From assembly GCA_910575255.1 (NCBI GenBank), contig CAJTEM010000003.1, forward strand, positions 62,001 through 126,000: a stretch of 64,000 bases of DNA, read 5' to 3'. A program made the position numbers and the translations under genes. The stretch is from Lachnospiraceae bacterium (lineage in GTDB: Bacteria > Bacillota > Clostridia > Lachnospirales > Lachnospiraceae). Each line of letters starts with the position of its first letter. The first letter of the stretch is position 1. Below the pieces are notes generated by a model. It searched no databases, had not been told where the DNA came from, and saw nothing but the letters and a program-made list of their open reading frames with translations. Below, piece after piece: positions 41,454-51,046 of the stretch.

Positions 41454-42469
41454 CCTTTCACCTCCGCCTTGTCAGAGATCGTAACAAACAGCTTTTTCTT
41501 TCTCTGCTGTTCCTGGATTGCAGAAACCGCAGTGCCGACGATAATAATCAGACCCGTAAACACACGGGACCATTGCGTGGAAACTCCCAGAAGAATCAGG
41601 CTGTTGGAAACAATCGTCATCAGCGCTGTTCCAAGAACCGCCCCCACAATACCTCCCCGACCTCCGATCAGCGATACTCCGCCAAGCACGCAGGCAGCAA
41701 TCACATCCATCTCCATGCCGATCATATTGTTAGGGCTCACAGTCAGAAGCATGCTGGATCGGCACACCCCGATAAATCCAGCAAGCGCGCCGGACAAACA
41801 GAAGATAAACATTCTGGTGCCGAATACATGAAATCCTGCCCTGGCGGCTGCTACCTCATCGCCGCCTACCGCATAGATTGCGCGCCCCAGCATGGTCTTG
41901 TTCATCAAAAGCCAGGCGAGAATCACAAGAATAATCATAAAGGCAAAATGTACCGGCAAATCTGAAGTCAGGCCCGATTTGGCGTTCACCGCAGTCAGCA
42001 GCTTCGTGGATCCAAGGGAATAGAGGCCGCTGGTCAGAGGATACTCACTGGATCCTAAGATTCCCTGCATAATCCCCAAAAACAGGGAACTGGTGCCCAG
42101 TGTCACAATCATGGCCGGGAACTTAAATTTTGCCACAATGAATCCATTGACCGCCCCCATGCACAAGCCCAAAAGCATAGCCACCAGAAAATATGGCAGC
42201 GGATTGTCAAACATCCCATCCATCTTTGTACAGACAAAATACATAGACAGAGAAGCAATGGCCGGGAAAGAGCAATCCACGCCCCCGGATATCAGCACCA
42301 TCATCTCGCCAACGCAGAACATCATGGGGATTGTCATGGAACGGAGCAGATCTACAATATTATTCCCTGTAAAAAACTGTCCGCTCCGCACCTGAACCAA
42401 TAAACAGAACGCCAGGATAATGACTGCTATATAAAATTCTGTTTTCTTCGTTAATCTTTTGAAATTCAT
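41450..42469 (-). CDS. ABC monosaccharide permease, RbsC type (first)
   Basis: ATG at 42469 (MNFKRLTKKTEFYIAVIILA) follows AGGAGG; the longer frame to 42523 is discarded. The 339-residue membrane protein shows VLISGGVDCSFPAIASLSMY, FKFPAMIVTLGTSSLFLGIM, GRAIYAVGGDEVAAARAGF and CVLGGVSLIGGRGGIVGAVL, all conserved in RbsC/LsrC permeases. It pairs with the next permease and the ATPase encoded upstream (90-base gap). The substrate is a monosaccharide or small sugar derivative, not further defined. Confidence 0.9.
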   Translation of the reverse strand: MNFKRLTKKTEFYIAVIILAFCLLVQVRSGQFFTGNNIVDLLRSMTIPMMFCVGEMMVLISGGVDCSFPAIASLSMYFVCTKMDGMFDNPLPYFLVAMLLGLCMGAVNGFIVAKFKFPAMIVTLGTSSLFLGIMQGILGSSEYPLTSGLYSLGSTKLLTAVNAKSGLTSDLPVHFAFMIILVILAWLLMNKTMLGRAIYAVGGDEVAAARAGFHVFGTRMFIFCLSGALAGFIGVCRSSMLLTVSPNNMIGMEMDVIAACVLGGVSLIGGRGGIVGAVLGTALMTIVSNSLILLGVSTQWSRVFTGLIIIVGTAVSAIQEQQRKKKLFVTISDKAEVKG

Positions 42470-42559
42470 AACCCATCCTCCTAAAATTATCGGGTATCGC
42501 CGCCTGCCGTTTCGCCGGAACACATTCCGATTGCGAACTTCGCTTCGCAGGCATTCCTG

Positions 42560-44050
42560 CTACTCAACCGAGAGGGCTGAGAGGGAGGCTTCATCCAGCT
42601 CACTGGTCATACGCTCCTCTGCCAGCCGCCCCTGCCTCATGACAAGAACACGGTTGCAGTTGGACAGAACCTCCCGGATATCATCCGATATAATGATGAC
42701 CGCCAGGCCATTCTCCGCCAGCTTCTTTGTCAGCTTGTATATGTCATACTTTGCGCCAATGTCCACGCCCACAGTAGGCCCGTTGAGAATCAACACCTTC
42801 AGATCCAGCGAAAGCCACTTGGCAAGCACACATTTCTGCGCATTTCCTCCGGAAAGGGTCTTCATGTTGTCCTGCGGATCATTGATCTTGATGGACAGTT
42901 CCTTCACCCAGTGAGCCACCGAATCCTCGATCGATTTCTCATTGACAAAACCAAGCCGGTCGGCATGGTCCTTCCATCGGGTAATTGAAATATTGTCCGC
43001 GATCGACTGTTCCATAAACAATCCCTGCACATTCCGCTCCGGCGGCACATAACCGATACCATTGGCAATGCCGTCCTTGACACTTCCGATTTCCACCTTT
43101 TTGCCGTGAATCAGGATTTCTCCGGAATCCGCCTTATGATACCCGAAGATCGTTTCTGCCAGTTCCGTACGTCCGGAGCCGAGAAGACCAGTAATCCCCA
43201 GGATCTCCCCTTCCTTCAGAGAAAAACTGCAGTCTGCAAATCCGTTGGCCAGGCTTAAATCTCTGACCTCCAGAACCGTCTTTGCATCCGGTCTTTTTTC
43301 ATACCGAAATGCTTCCTCCTGAATCTCCCGGCCCGTCATATAATAAGTGAACTTTTGCTCATCCAGCTCCTCTGTCCTGCCGGAAAACACATTTTTTCCA
43401 CTGCGGAATATGGTAAAATGTTCCGCAATTTCAAACACCTCATCCAGTTTATGAGAGACAAAAAGAATGGCGATTCCCTGCTTCTGAAGATCACGGATCA
43501 CCCGAAACAGGTTCTTTACCTCTTTCTGCGTAATGGCAGTCGTCGGCTCATCCATGATAATCAGCTTTGCATTATTTAAAAGAGCACGGCTGATAGCAAT
43601 CAGCTGCTTATCTGCAACTGTCAGATTCTCAACCATCTCGTCCAGGTCTGCTTTAAAATTGATCTTTGATATGGCCTCCAGGGCGATTTCCTGAAAACGT
43701 TTTTTGCTGACAAACTTTTTCCCGCTGGCCACCTCCATATTAAGAGCAAGATTCTCCCGAACTGTCAGATTAGGAAATACAGACAGATCCTGATAGATCA
43801 CCTGCACGCCGGCATCGATTGCCATCTGTGTGGTAAGCTTCGAATATTCCTTGCCGTCAATCTCAATCGTGCCGGCATCCGGTGTGTAAAATCCGGAAAT
43901 TACGTTGATGATCGTAGACTTCCCACAGCCGTTTTCCCCGGCCAGACAATGTACTTCTCCCTTTTTGATCACAAGATCCACGCCATCCAACGCTTTCACG
44001 CCGCCGAAGTATTTTTTTACCCCTGTAATTTTAATAATATTTTCAGACAC
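42560..44050 (-). CDS. ABC sugar importer ATPase, RbsA type
   Basis: The 496-residue protein carries two ABC cassettes in one chain. The first has Walker A AGENGCGKST, signature VENLTVADKQLIAISRAL and Walker B LIIMDEPTT. The second has GLLGSGRTELAE, signature TLSGGNAQKCVLAKWL and a changed Walker B VLILNGPTVGVDIG, in which Glu is replaced as usual for the inactive second site of this family. It energises the two RbsC-type permeases encoded downstream and works with the binding protein encoded 97 bases upstream. Cytoplasmic, membrane-attached. Confidence 0.93.
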   Translation of the reverse strand: MSENIIKITGVKKYFGGVKALDGVDLVIKKGEVHCLAGENGCGKSTIINVISGFYTPDAGTIEIDGKEYSKLTTQMAIDAGVQVIYQDLSVFPNLTVRENLALNMEVASGKKFVSKKRFQEIALEAISKINFKADLDEMVENLTVADKQLIAISRALLNNAKLIIMDEPTTAITQKEVKNLFRVIRDLQKQGIAILFVSHKLDEVFEIAEHFTIFRSGKNVFSGRTEELDEQKFTYYMTGREIQEEAFRYEKRPDAKTVLEVRDLSLANGFADCSFSLKEGEILGITGLLGSGRTELAETIFGYHKADSGEILIHGKKVEIGSVKDGIANGIGYVPPERNVQGLFMEQSIADNISITRWKDHADRLGFVNEKSIEDSVAHWVKELSIKINDPQDNMKTLSGGNAQKCVLAKWLSLDLKVLILNGPTVGVDIGAKYDIYKLTKKLAENGLAVIIISDDIREVLSNCNRVLVMRQGRLAEERMTSELDEASLSALSVE

Positions 44051-44147
44051 GCCTATCCCTCCGCATTCGTAACAGCATGTTGTCTTCTATAAAGAAATCC
44101 GGCAAAGCGTCTTATCCTCCTGTTTGCCGGATTTCCTGTTTCACACT

Positions 44148-45245
44148 TTAAAAATCATAATCATCCACATTATCTGCAGTTACAGAAATAAATCCATTGC
44201 CCATCAGCAGTCTCTCATTGCTCTCATCCACCTGAAGACTGTCATAAGCCGGCAGACCAAGATCTGTGCCATTGCCGATCTCTTCCCCATCCAGGCATTT
44301 GCGGGCCAGTTCGCACATCGCATAGCCGGCGTCTGCCGGATCCCACAGAGTAATGCAGGTCAGAGAGCCATTCTTTAACAGTTCCCGACACTCATTCGGC
44401 ATACCCGTTCCCACTACATGCACCTTATCCGCCAGTCCCAGCTCATTGATCGCACGTGCGATTCCAGGAGTGTCATCTGAACAGGAACCGGTAAAACCGG
44501 TAAGCTCAGGATACTTCTTCAGGACCTCTTTTGCCTTCTCATAAGCAGTCTCCGTATTGTTCTCCGACTCCACACGTGGCAGATCCGCAAGCAGCGTCAT
44601 GTCCGGATATTGCGCTTCCTGCTGTGCAACCGCGCCGTCTGCCCACTCATTATGAGAAGCTGTAGTCAGGAAACCAACCATTGTGGTATAGGTCCCTTTC
44701 TTCCCCATCAGCTCTGCAAGATTGTCCATAATAAATGCTCCATAACCGGCATTGTTGAAGGCCTCGATATCATAATCACAGTTTTCCACATTGGACCCCT
44801 CATGGCAGATTACCACAATCCCCTTGTCTTTCGCCTCCTGCAGAACAGGCTCACAAGCTGCCGGATCAACCGGAACCACACACAGAGCGTCAATATCCTG
44901 ATTGATAATGTCCTGAATAATCTGAATCTGCTGAGCAGAATCCGTATCCGTAGGACCTGTCATCCAGGCGTTGATTCCCGTCTCGCCAGCCCACTTTTCA
45001 ATCCCCTCATTCATACGGATGAACCAGCCGTTCGTATTTCCCTTTACCACCACGGCAATTTTATAATCCTTGCCGCCCTCTGCCGGCGCCGCTGCCTCAG
45101 AGCCTCCGCCGGCGTTGTCCGCAGGTGCTGCTGCCGGCGCCGCAGTCGTGGAATTCCCGGCCGAACCAGAAGAGCCTCCGCAGCCCGCCAACGCCGTAGC
45201 TGCCATAACCGCCGTCATTAAAGTTGCCAGTAATTTCTTTTTCAT
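44148..45245 (-). CDS. Sugar-binding lipoprotein, RbsB/LsrB type
   Basis: ATG at 45245 (MKKKLLATLMTAVMAATALA) opens a lipoprotein signal with lipobox ALAGC. An Ala/Pro/Gly-rich tether of about 40 residues follows. The mature domain is a Peripla_BP_4 fold: YKIAVVVKGNTNGWFIRMNE, WMTGPTDTDSAQQIQIIQDI, INQDIDALCVVPVDPAACEP, VVICHEGSN, FTGSCSDDTPGIARAINELG and WDPADAGYAM. The GPTDTDSAQQIQ segment resembles LsrB and rhamnose-binding proteins, but specificity cannot be concluded. It belongs with the RbsA/RbsC genes that follow. Confidence 0.9.
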   Translation of the reverse strand: MKKKLLATLMTAVMAATALAGCGGSSGSAGNSTTAAPAAAPADNAGGGSEAAAPAEGGKDYKIAVVVKGNTNGWFIRMNEGIEKWAGETGINAWMTGPTDTDSAQQIQIIQDIINQDIDALCVVPVDPAACEPVLQEAKDKGIVVICHEGSNVENCDYDIEAFNNAGYGAFIMDNLAELMGKKGTYTTMVGFLTTASHNEWADGAVAQQEAQYPDMTLLADLPRVESENNTETAYEKAKEVLKKYPELTGFTGSCSDDTPGIARAINELGLADKVHVVGTGMPNECRELLKNGSLTCITLWDPADAGYAMCELARKCLDGEEIGNGTDLGLPAYDSLQVDESNERLLMGNGFISVTADNVDDYDF

Positions 45246-45377
45246 TTCCCTTTTCCTCCATATACATTTTTTTGATTTTTCCCGAAAAGCTTCTGTGTAA
45301 GAAAGCCCTCCTTTATCCAAAAGCGTCTCCGCTCCTGAAGCAAAGAAATCCGTGTGGTTGTGCCTCCCCCATGTTGC

Positions 45378-45950
45378 TCACTCAATATTTCGATGGCGGT
45401 TCTCCATCTGCTCATAAGAAAGTCCCATTTCCTCCCGAAGAAGCATAACCATAATGTCAAAAAGCAAAAACAAATGCTGTTCAAAAAGATTCCCCATAGG
45501 CTGGAGGGATTTCACCACTCTGGGGTCCGTCCCCTTATACACCGCCGCCGGAATAAAAAGGAGATCATCCGCTTTCTTCGGTATCCGTTCCCCTGGTGCG
45601 CCGGTGATTACCCCTGTCCTCGCTCCTGTATGGAAAGACTGCTCTAAAAGATAATCGATATGTCCGATCTTTCCTGACCCGTCAACTGCCAGAAAAAAAT
45701 CTCCCTCCTTCATCCCCGGCGTCGTGTCATCCCACAGCCAGTAGGTCTCCTTCCCCAAATGCATAATCCGCATAGCAAAGCTTCTCGCCGCAATCCCCTC
45801 TCGGCCCGCGCCGACTACAAACACCCGTTTTGCATCCATAATCGAGCGGATAAATTTCTCCAGCTCTTCTATATTCTGAGCCGAAAATACTGCTTCGTGC
45901 TCTTTGAGCACAATGTTAACGTAGCTGTTGTAACGCTCTGCAAATGTCAT
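45378..45950 (-). CDS. SIS-domain isomerase, 6-phospho-3-hexuloisomerase-like
   Basis: The 190-residue protein is a single SIS domain: FVVGAGREGIAARSFAMRIM, HLGKETYWLWDDTTPGMKEG, AVDGSGKIGHIDYLLEQSFH, TGVITGAPG and SLQPMGNLFEQHLFLLFDIM. Size and the GNLFEQ block fit the HxlB group of ketose-phosphate isomerases, although other sugar-phosphate isomerisations are possible. It is the first structural gene of the second sugar operon. Its ribosome binding site (AGGAG) abuts nine 16-bp tandem repeats, and two LacI-type operators lie further upstream (46203, 46292). The position suggests an early step on the imported sugar after phosphorylation. Confidence 0.8.
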   Translation of the reverse strand: MTFAERYNSYVNIVLKEHEAVFSAQNIEELEKFIRSIMDAKRVFVVGAGREGIAARSFAMRIMHLGKETYWLWDDTTPGMKEGDFFLAVDGSGKIGHIDYLLEQSFHTGARTGVITGAPGERIPKKADDLLFIPAAVYKGTDPRVVKSLQPMGNLFEQHLFLLFDIMVMLLREEMGLSYEQMENRHRNIE

Positions 45951-45959
45951 AATGTTCTC

Positions 45960-46103
45960 CTGGTTCTTTAACTTTCTGGTTCTTTGATCTTCTGGTTCTT
46001 CGGTTTTCTGGTTCTTTGGTTTTCTGGTTCTTTGGTTTTCTGGTTCTTTGGTTTTCTGGTTCTTTGGTTTTCTGGTTCTTCGGTTTTCTGGTTCTTTGAT
46101 TTT
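45960..46103. repeat. Nine tandem copies of a 16-bp repeat
   Basis: CTGGTTCTT recurs at 45960, 45976, 45992, 46008, 46024, 46040, 46056, 46072 and 46088, exactly every 16 bases. The middle units are identical (CTGGTTCTTTGGTTTT) and the outer ones slightly decayed. The array fills the leader between the operators and the SIS gene and ends at its ribosome binding site. There are no spacers, so it is not CRISPR. A frame through it (45916-46179) is an artefact of the repeat. Confidence 0.95.
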
Positions 46104-46202
46104 CCTCTTTTCTGACTATCTGCCTTTGTGCTTTCTTCCTTTCCCCACTTTCCTGTTTTCCGGCTTTTATTTCAGCCAAGCATCTTTAGGTTTTATATTT
46201 TA

Positions 46203-46216
46203 TGTAACCGTTATCA
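46203..46216 (-). promoter_or_regulatory. LacI-type operator, site 1
   Basis: TGTAACCGTTATCA matches the 14-base consensus TGTAANCGNTTACA with its central CG at most positions. It lies between the LacI gene and the SIS operon. Confidence 0.45.
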
Positions 46217-46291
46217 TTATTTTTATGTTATATTTGCATTATAATTATTGCATATTTTTATGTTAAATCTTATATAATCACGTTATTTTAC

Positions 46292-46305
46292 TGCAACCGC
46301 TTACA
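46292..46305 (-). promoter_or_regulatory. LacI-type operator, site 2
   Basis: TGCAACCGCTTACA, 342 bases upstream of the SIS start codon, matches the same consensus. Together with sites at 46203, 47379 and 48674 it defines a probable regulon of the LacI protein encoded at 46358-47374. Confidence 0.55.
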
Positions 46306-46357
46306 TTTTGATTTGTAATAAAACCATTTCACAATTTGAAATGGTTTGTATAACGAT

Positions 46358-47374
46358 TCAATTCTTTCTCCGCAGTTTTTCTGACCCCCTTAAGGTCAGC
46401 TTTACCGGCATAACTACCGTCTCCCGTTCCGCCTCCGGAGCCTTCAGCCGGTCAAGCAACATCCTGACAGCAATCCGCCCCATCTCGGCTTCTGAGCGCT
46501 CCACCACAGAAAGCTTAAAATCAATTACCCGCAGCGCCTCAATATCATCAAAGCCAATCAAAGAAATATCCTGTCCAATCATAAGCCCCTGTTCTGTGAG
46601 ATATCGGAGACATCCTAAAGTCATCATGTTGTTACAGGTAAAAATCGCTGTCGGCGGCTCAGGAAGATTCATAAGCCGGCTGGTCATCCGATAAGCAAGA
46701 TCTGACTTCTGATTCCCTCTTACCATGTACTCTCCCCGAATGGGAATCTCATGATCATCCATCGCCCTGCGGTATCCCTTGGACCGTTCATATACTGACC
46801 GGATGGACGGACTGCCCTCAATGATTGCGATTCTCTCATGGCCTTCCAGAATCAGCTGACTGACAGCCTGGTACGCACCCTTTTCATTCTCAGCCATGAC
46901 ACTGCTGAACTTTCCGCCCCGGAGATCCCGATCTAAAAGCACCACCGGAACCCCCTTTTTCTCCAATTCATTCAAAAGCTCCCGGGTCTCTGCAGAGAAA
47001 TGATTAATCGGAGTAATGATAATACCAGCCAGATGCTGGCTCTCTACCATCTTTAAAAACTCCTGCTCCTTCCCCATATTCTCATCGGAATTAAAAAAGA
47101 GAACATGATACTGATTCTGCTCAGCAATCTTTGTAATCCCGTAAAACGCCCCGGAAAAAAATGGGTTCTCTATATCCGGAAAGATCACCCCGATGTTGGA
47201 GGTAGTCTGTATGCTCAATCCCCTCGCAATCGCACTGGGAACAAATCCGCTTTCCTCCACAACCTTCATGACCTTCTCCCGGGTCTTTGGCTTTACCAGG
47301 TTGCTGTTGTTGATCACCCTGGATACCGTCGCCGTTGACACTCCTGCTTTTCGTGCAACATCACTAATATTCAT
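46358..47374 (-). CDS. LacI-family regulator of the second sugar locus
   Basis: The 338-residue protein has a canonical LacI DNA-binding domain (MNISDVARKAGVSTATVSRV, then a hinge FVPSAIARGLSIQ with the lever Leu). Its sugar-binding core contains NIGVIFPDIENPFFSGAFYG, VVLLDRDLRGGKFSSVMAEN and QDISLIGFDDIEALRVIDFK. Canonical hinge residues predict operators with a central CG, and four such sites (TGTAANCGNTTACA type) lie at 46203, 46292, 47379 and 48674. One is immediately before its own start codon, indicating autoregulation. It should control the SIS-importer-kinase operon and the mutarotase-like gene. Confidence 0.92.
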   Translation of the reverse strand: MNISDVARKAGVSTATVSRVINNSNLVKPKTREKVMKVVEESGFVPSAIARGLSIQTTSNIGVIFPDIENPFFSGAFYGITKIAEQNQYHVLFFNSDENMGKEQEFLKMVESQHLAGIIITPINHFSAETRELLNELEKKGVPVVLLDRDLRGGKFSSVMAENEKGAYQAVSQLILEGHERIAIIEGSPSIRSVYERSKGYRRAMDDHEIPIRGEYMVRGNQKSDLAYRMTSRLMNLPEPPTAIFTCNNMMTLGCLRYLTEQGLMIGQDISLIGFDDIEALRVIDFKLSVVERSEAEMGRIAVRMLLDRLKAPEAERETVVMPVKLTLRGSEKLRRKN

Positions 47375-47378
47375 ATAA

Positions 47379-47392
47379 TGTAACCGCTTTCA
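47379..47392 (-). promoter_or_regulatory. LacI-type operator before the regulator gene
   Basis: TGTAACCGCTTTCA lies five bases before the LacI start codon, a position that would block initiation or its own leader. Confidence 0.5.
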
Positions 47393-47567
47393 CATCAATT
47401 ATGTTATCATGTATCTGTCATTGTGTCAATATCATTCATTGCTAAATATTTAATTCGTTATTTTTCACAAGTTCCATTGTGCACATTTCACAATTTCCGG
47501 CGGTGATTTTACAGAAATCGCTTGTTCGGCAAAGAGCCTGCTCTGGTATGATAAAATTGTGCTTTTG

Positions 47568-48620
47568 TCAGGCTTCAAAAGAATATCCCAGAAGCACATC
47601 CGCGATCCTTCCCAGGCATTCCCGCTTCCCGGTATAGATCCACTTTGCCACCCGATCCACAGAGCGGCTCAATCCGGTTGGACGGCCGACTGTCTGCATA
47701 TTGCATTCCATCTCCGCAAATCCTCCGGAATTGCCATCGTCATTATAGATATGGACCGAATATCCGGTATCTCCCTCCCTCAGAGGCGGCTCCTCTGAAT
47801 ACATGGCTGATGGATTATTGGGATAATTGATAATGATCAGATAGCTTTCTCCATTCTTCTCATCCGCCAGATAACCAAAACGTCCTGTCAGCACCGCTGA
47901 CTTATAGGCAATCTTATAACGGGAATCTCCCGTAATCCGCAAAGCTACCCCATGGCCTGCCAGATATTCATGATCACCTGCCGGTTCATAGTGATCCGTC
48001 CCCCTCACAGCCTGGTACATCGGAATATACAGACACCCCCTGGGCCTGATCTGGAGAAGATCCCAGCTCTCTGCATAAATCTGCTGACCGCTTTCCGCTG
48101 TCAGATCCAGCACCTGTTCAAATCCACAGTATGACACAGACTTCATTAGTATATCATAATCCGGAAGCTTCCGCAAAGGATTTAATGCTTTTAACAGAGT
48201 TCTTTCGAATTCTATATGAGCCTTGCCGGTTACCGTATTATAAGATTCCAGATCCAAAGACTGTTTCAAAATAATGCTTTCCCCATCCCGCTTCATAGAA
48301 AACTCACCCGGGTCAATTGTTTTCGGAGTATCGAGTGTCTCCCGAAAACGATACCGGTCTCTGATATTAAACTGAATTTCCGGCGCAATCCACACCCGGT
48401 CGCCCCCTGTATTCCAGATCTGATTCTCTATAAGCTTCTTATACTCTGCCGGATTCTTCACCGATTCCGGAATCCAGAACAAGCCGTCCGTATATTGTTC
48501 TGAAAACGGCCCGAAAACATGTCCTCCGTGCCGGGAGACCACGATTTTCCAGCCTTCTCCTATCTCCATAACCTCATACCTCATTCCACAATAGTTAAAC
48601 GTGTCTAGTATTTCCTGCAT
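47568..48620 (-). CDS. Mutarotase-like protein of the second sugar locus
   Basis: ATG at 48620 (MQEILDTFNYCGMRYEVMEI) follows GGAGAAGAGGG; the frame to 48671 is discarded. The 350-residue cytoplasmic protein is beta-rich and resembles galactose-mutarotase-like folds: VVSRHGGHVFGPFSEQYTDG near the start, GDRVWIAPEIQFNIRD, DLTAESGQQIYAESWDLLQI and RYKIAYKSAVLTGRFGYLAD. I cannot name the family with certainty (a DUF of the mutarotase clan). A LacI operator stands at 48674-48687, so it belongs to the regulon of the adjacent repressor. Anomer interconversion of the imported sugar is the most likely role, by fold and context. Confidence 0.65.
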   Translation of the reverse strand: MQEILDTFNYCGMRYEVMEIGEGWKIVVSRHGGHVFGPFSEQYTDGLFWIPESVKNPAEYKKLIENQIWNTGGDRVWIAPEIQFNIRDRYRFRETLDTPKTIDPGEFSMKRDGESIILKQSLDLESYNTVTGKAHIEFERTLLKALNPLRKLPDYDILMKSVSYCGFEQVLDLTAESGQQIYAESWDLLQIRPRGCLYIPMYQAVRGTDHYEPAGDHEYLAGHGVALRITGDSRYKIAYKSAVLTGRFGYLADEKNGESYLIIINYPNNPSAMYSEEPPLREGDTGYSVHIYNDDGNSGGFAEMECNMQTVGRPTGLSRSVDRVAKWIYTGKRECLGRIADVLLGYSFEA

Positions 48621-48673
48621 ACCCTCTTCTCCTTTCATTTTTCGCTTTAACAGCAAAAATATCTCCTCCAAAA

Positions 48674-48687
48674 TGTAACCGATTACA
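48674..48687 (-). promoter_or_regulatory. LacI-type operator before the mutarotase-like gene
   Basis: TGTAACCGATTACA is palindromic at 12 of 14 positions and is the best copy of the regulon motif. It lies 54 bases before the start codon. Confidence 0.65.
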
Positions 48688-48779
48688 TTTTATTGTAAAT
48701 GACAACCCAAAGTTTTGTCAATAAATAATACTGATATAAAGAAGAAAATATCTTCAGCAATTCATCCATTTATTTCCCA

Positions 48780-48813
48780 TACAAAACAATCCTGCAGGAT
48801 TCCTGCAGGATTG
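48780..48813 (-). terminator. Terminator after glnN
   Basis: On the minus strand CAATCCTGCAGGA and TCCTGCAGGATTG pair around a single base and are followed by TTTTGT. Confidence 0.8.
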
Positions 48814-48834
48814 TCTTACTTTCCCGATTCTCTC

Positions 48835-50952
48835 TTACACTTCAAAAATCAAATCCCCATAGCTCGGGAACGGCCACAGCTCCTTATCCACAATCATCTC
48901 CAGCCGGTCAGCCGGCGCCCGCAGCGCTTCCATCGCCGGTACTACTTCATCGTGGCAGGCATGTGCCTTGACCCTGCCGTCTTCCATCTTTGCACATTTC
49001 TCCGTAATATCCGTAAGTGCCGCCAGAGCCACCCTCATATCTGACAGCAATGCCGAGGTCTCTGTCAAAAGCTCTGCCTGAACGCTGCTGTCCGCCTCCG
49101 GGCACGCCTCCTTTACTGCGTTCAGGGAGTTTGCCAGCTCAGTCGTGTATTTGATCGCTGCCGGAATGATCTGTTTGCTTGCCATGTCAATCATGGTCCT
49201 GGCCTCAATATTCATCACCTTGGAATACGCCTCATACTCCACCTCCGCACGGGACTCCAGCTCTGCCCGGGTAAATACCCCGAACTCCTCATACAGCTTC
49301 ACAGCTTTCTCTGTGGTCAGAGACGGAATCGCATCCACCATGGAACGGATGTTGGGCAGTCCGCGCTTTTCGGCCTCCTCCACCCAGGCATCTGCATATC
49401 CGTTGCCGTTGAATATGATCCGCTTATGCTCTTTTAAAAGCTTCTTGATCAGATCATGGACAGCCATATCAAAATCCTCTGCTTTTTCCAGTTCATCGGC
49501 TGCTTCCTTAAATGCCTCTGCCACTATGGTATTCAATACCACGTTCGGCGGTGCAATGGAATCCGAAGAACCCACCATACGGAACTCAAATTTATTGCCC
49601 GTAAAAGCAAAGGGTGAAGTACGGTTCCGGTCTGTGGCATCCTTGTCAAGATCCGGCAAAGTCGCTACTCCGGTTCGTAAGGTTCCGCCCTTCTTGGAAT
49701 GTGTCGCCTCGCCGGTGCTGCACAGCTGATCGATCACATCCTCCAGCTGCTCCCCTAAAAATACGGAAATAATTGCCGGCGGCGCCTCATTCGCACCCAG
49801 ACGATGGTCATTCCCCACATCTGCTGCCGACTCTCTCAGCAGATCGGCATGAACGTCCACCGCTTTCAGAATACAGGCCAGCACCAGCAGAAACTGGACA
49901 TTCTCATGAGGAGTATCGCCGGGACTCAGCAGATTCACTCCGTCATCCGAAGTCAGTGACCAGTTATTATGCTTACCGGAGCCATTCACTCCTGCAAAAG
50001 GTTTCTCATGCAGCAGACAGGTCAGGCCATGACGCCCGGCTACCTTCTTTAAGGTCTCCATCACCATCTGGTTGTGATCCACTGCCAGGTTCGCCTGATC
50101 ATAAATCGGAGCCAGCTCATGCTGCGCCGGCGCCACCTCATTGTGCTGAGTCTTTGCCGTCACTCCCAGCTTCCACAGTTCCTCATTCACTTCCTTCATG
50201 TAGGAGCCGATTCTCTCACGAATCGCTCCAAAATAATGATCCTCCAGCTCCTGTCCCTTAGGAGGCATCGCTCCGAACAACGTGCGTCCTGCATAGATTA
50301 AATCCTTTCTCTGCAGATATTTCGCCCGATCCACCAGGAAATACTCCTGCTCCGGTCCCACGGAAGGACATACCCGCTTCGCTGTGGTATTGCCAAACAG
50401 CCGCAGGATTCTCAAAGCCTGGGTATCAATCGCCTGCATGGAACGCAAAAGCGGGGTTTTCTGATCCAGTGCCTCTCCCTTGTAAGAACAGAAGGCTGTC
50501 GGAATGCACAGTGTCACCCCGATCGCGTCCTGCCGCAAAAATGCCGGAGAGGTACAGTCCCATGCCGTATAGCCGCGCGCCTCAAAGGTTGCCCTCAGCC
50601 CCCCGGACGGGAACGACGAAGCATCCGGCTCCCCCTTGATCAGCTCCTTGCCGGAAAACTCCATGATCACCCGGCCTTCAGAATCCGGCGCTGAAATAAA
50701 GGAATCGTGCTTTTCCGCCGTCACACCGGTCAGCGGCTGAAACCAGTGGGTATAATGGGTGGCGCCTCTCTCAATCGCCCACTCCTTCATGGCATGAGCC
50801 ACCACATCCGCAATCGACGGATCCAGCTCCGCCCCGTCCTCAATGGTCTTCTTCATCTTCTTAAAGACACTCTTGGGCAGGCGCTCCTTCATCACTACTT
50901 CATTAAAGACATTCTTACCAAATAACTCTGTTATCTTTACAATCTCACTCAT
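48835..50952 (-). CDS. glnN: Glutamine synthetase type III
   Basis: The 705-residue length and sequence fit GlnN, the large dodecameric glutamine synthetase of Bacteroidetes and clostridia, which makes glutamine from glutamate, ammonia and ATP. Visible motifs: [53 protein letters not shown] (metal Glu), [36 protein letters not shown] (ammonia/ATP site) and [23 protein letters not shown] at 50952 has a good ribosome binding site. Two hairpins lie in the upstream region (51047-51115), suggesting leader-based control. The gene stands alone, with its own terminator. Confidence 0.96.
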   Translation of the reverse strand: MSEIVKITELFGKNVFNEVVMKERLPKSVFKKMKKTIEDGAELDPSIADVVAHAMKEWAIERGATHYTHWFQPLTGVTAEKHDSFISAPDSEGRVIMEFSGKELIKGEPDASSFPSGGLRATFEARGYTAWDCTSPAFLRQDAIGVTLCIPTAFCSYKGEALDQKTPLLRSMQAIDTQALRILRLFGNTTAKRVCPSVGPEQEYFLVDRAKYLQRKDLIYAGRTLFGAMPPKGQELEDHYFGAIRERIGSYMKEVNEELWKLGVTAKTQHNEVAPAQHELAPIYDQANLAVDHNQMVMETLKKVAGRHGLTCLLHEKPFAGVNGSGKHNNWSLTSDDGVNLLSPGDTPHENVQFLLVLACILKAVDVHADLLRESAADVGNDHRLGANEAPPAIISVFLGEQLEDVIDQLCSTGEATHSKKGGTLRTGVATLPDLDKDATDRNRTSPFAFTGNKFEFRMVGSSDSIAPPNVVLNTIVAEAFKEAADELEKAEDFDMAVHDLIKKLLKEHKRIIFNGNGYADAWVEEAEKRGLPNIRSMVDAIPSLTTEKAVKLYEEFGVFTRAELESRAEVEYEAYSKVMNIEARTMIDMASKQIIPAAIKYTTELANSLNAVKEACPEADSSVQAELLTETSALLSDMRVALAALTDITEKCAKMEDGRVKAHACHDEVVPAMEALRAPADRLEMIVDKELWPFPSYGDLIFEV

Positions 50953-51046
50953 AAGTTATCCCTTCCTCTCCTTTTGCTGTTCCGGCATTCCGTTCACACC
51001 GGAATCTGGCAAAACCGACAATCCCGCCGCAAAATTCATTCTCCGC

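Noticed and set aside
45960-46103. Possible CRISPR array
   Set aside because: The repeats are contiguous, without spacers, and no cas genes are present.
45916-46179. An 87-codon frame rich in Lys/Asn/Pro/Thr repeats
   Set aside because: It is created by the 16-bp tandem array (three units give a 16-residue period). No convincing start signal, and its end overlaps the SIS gene start.
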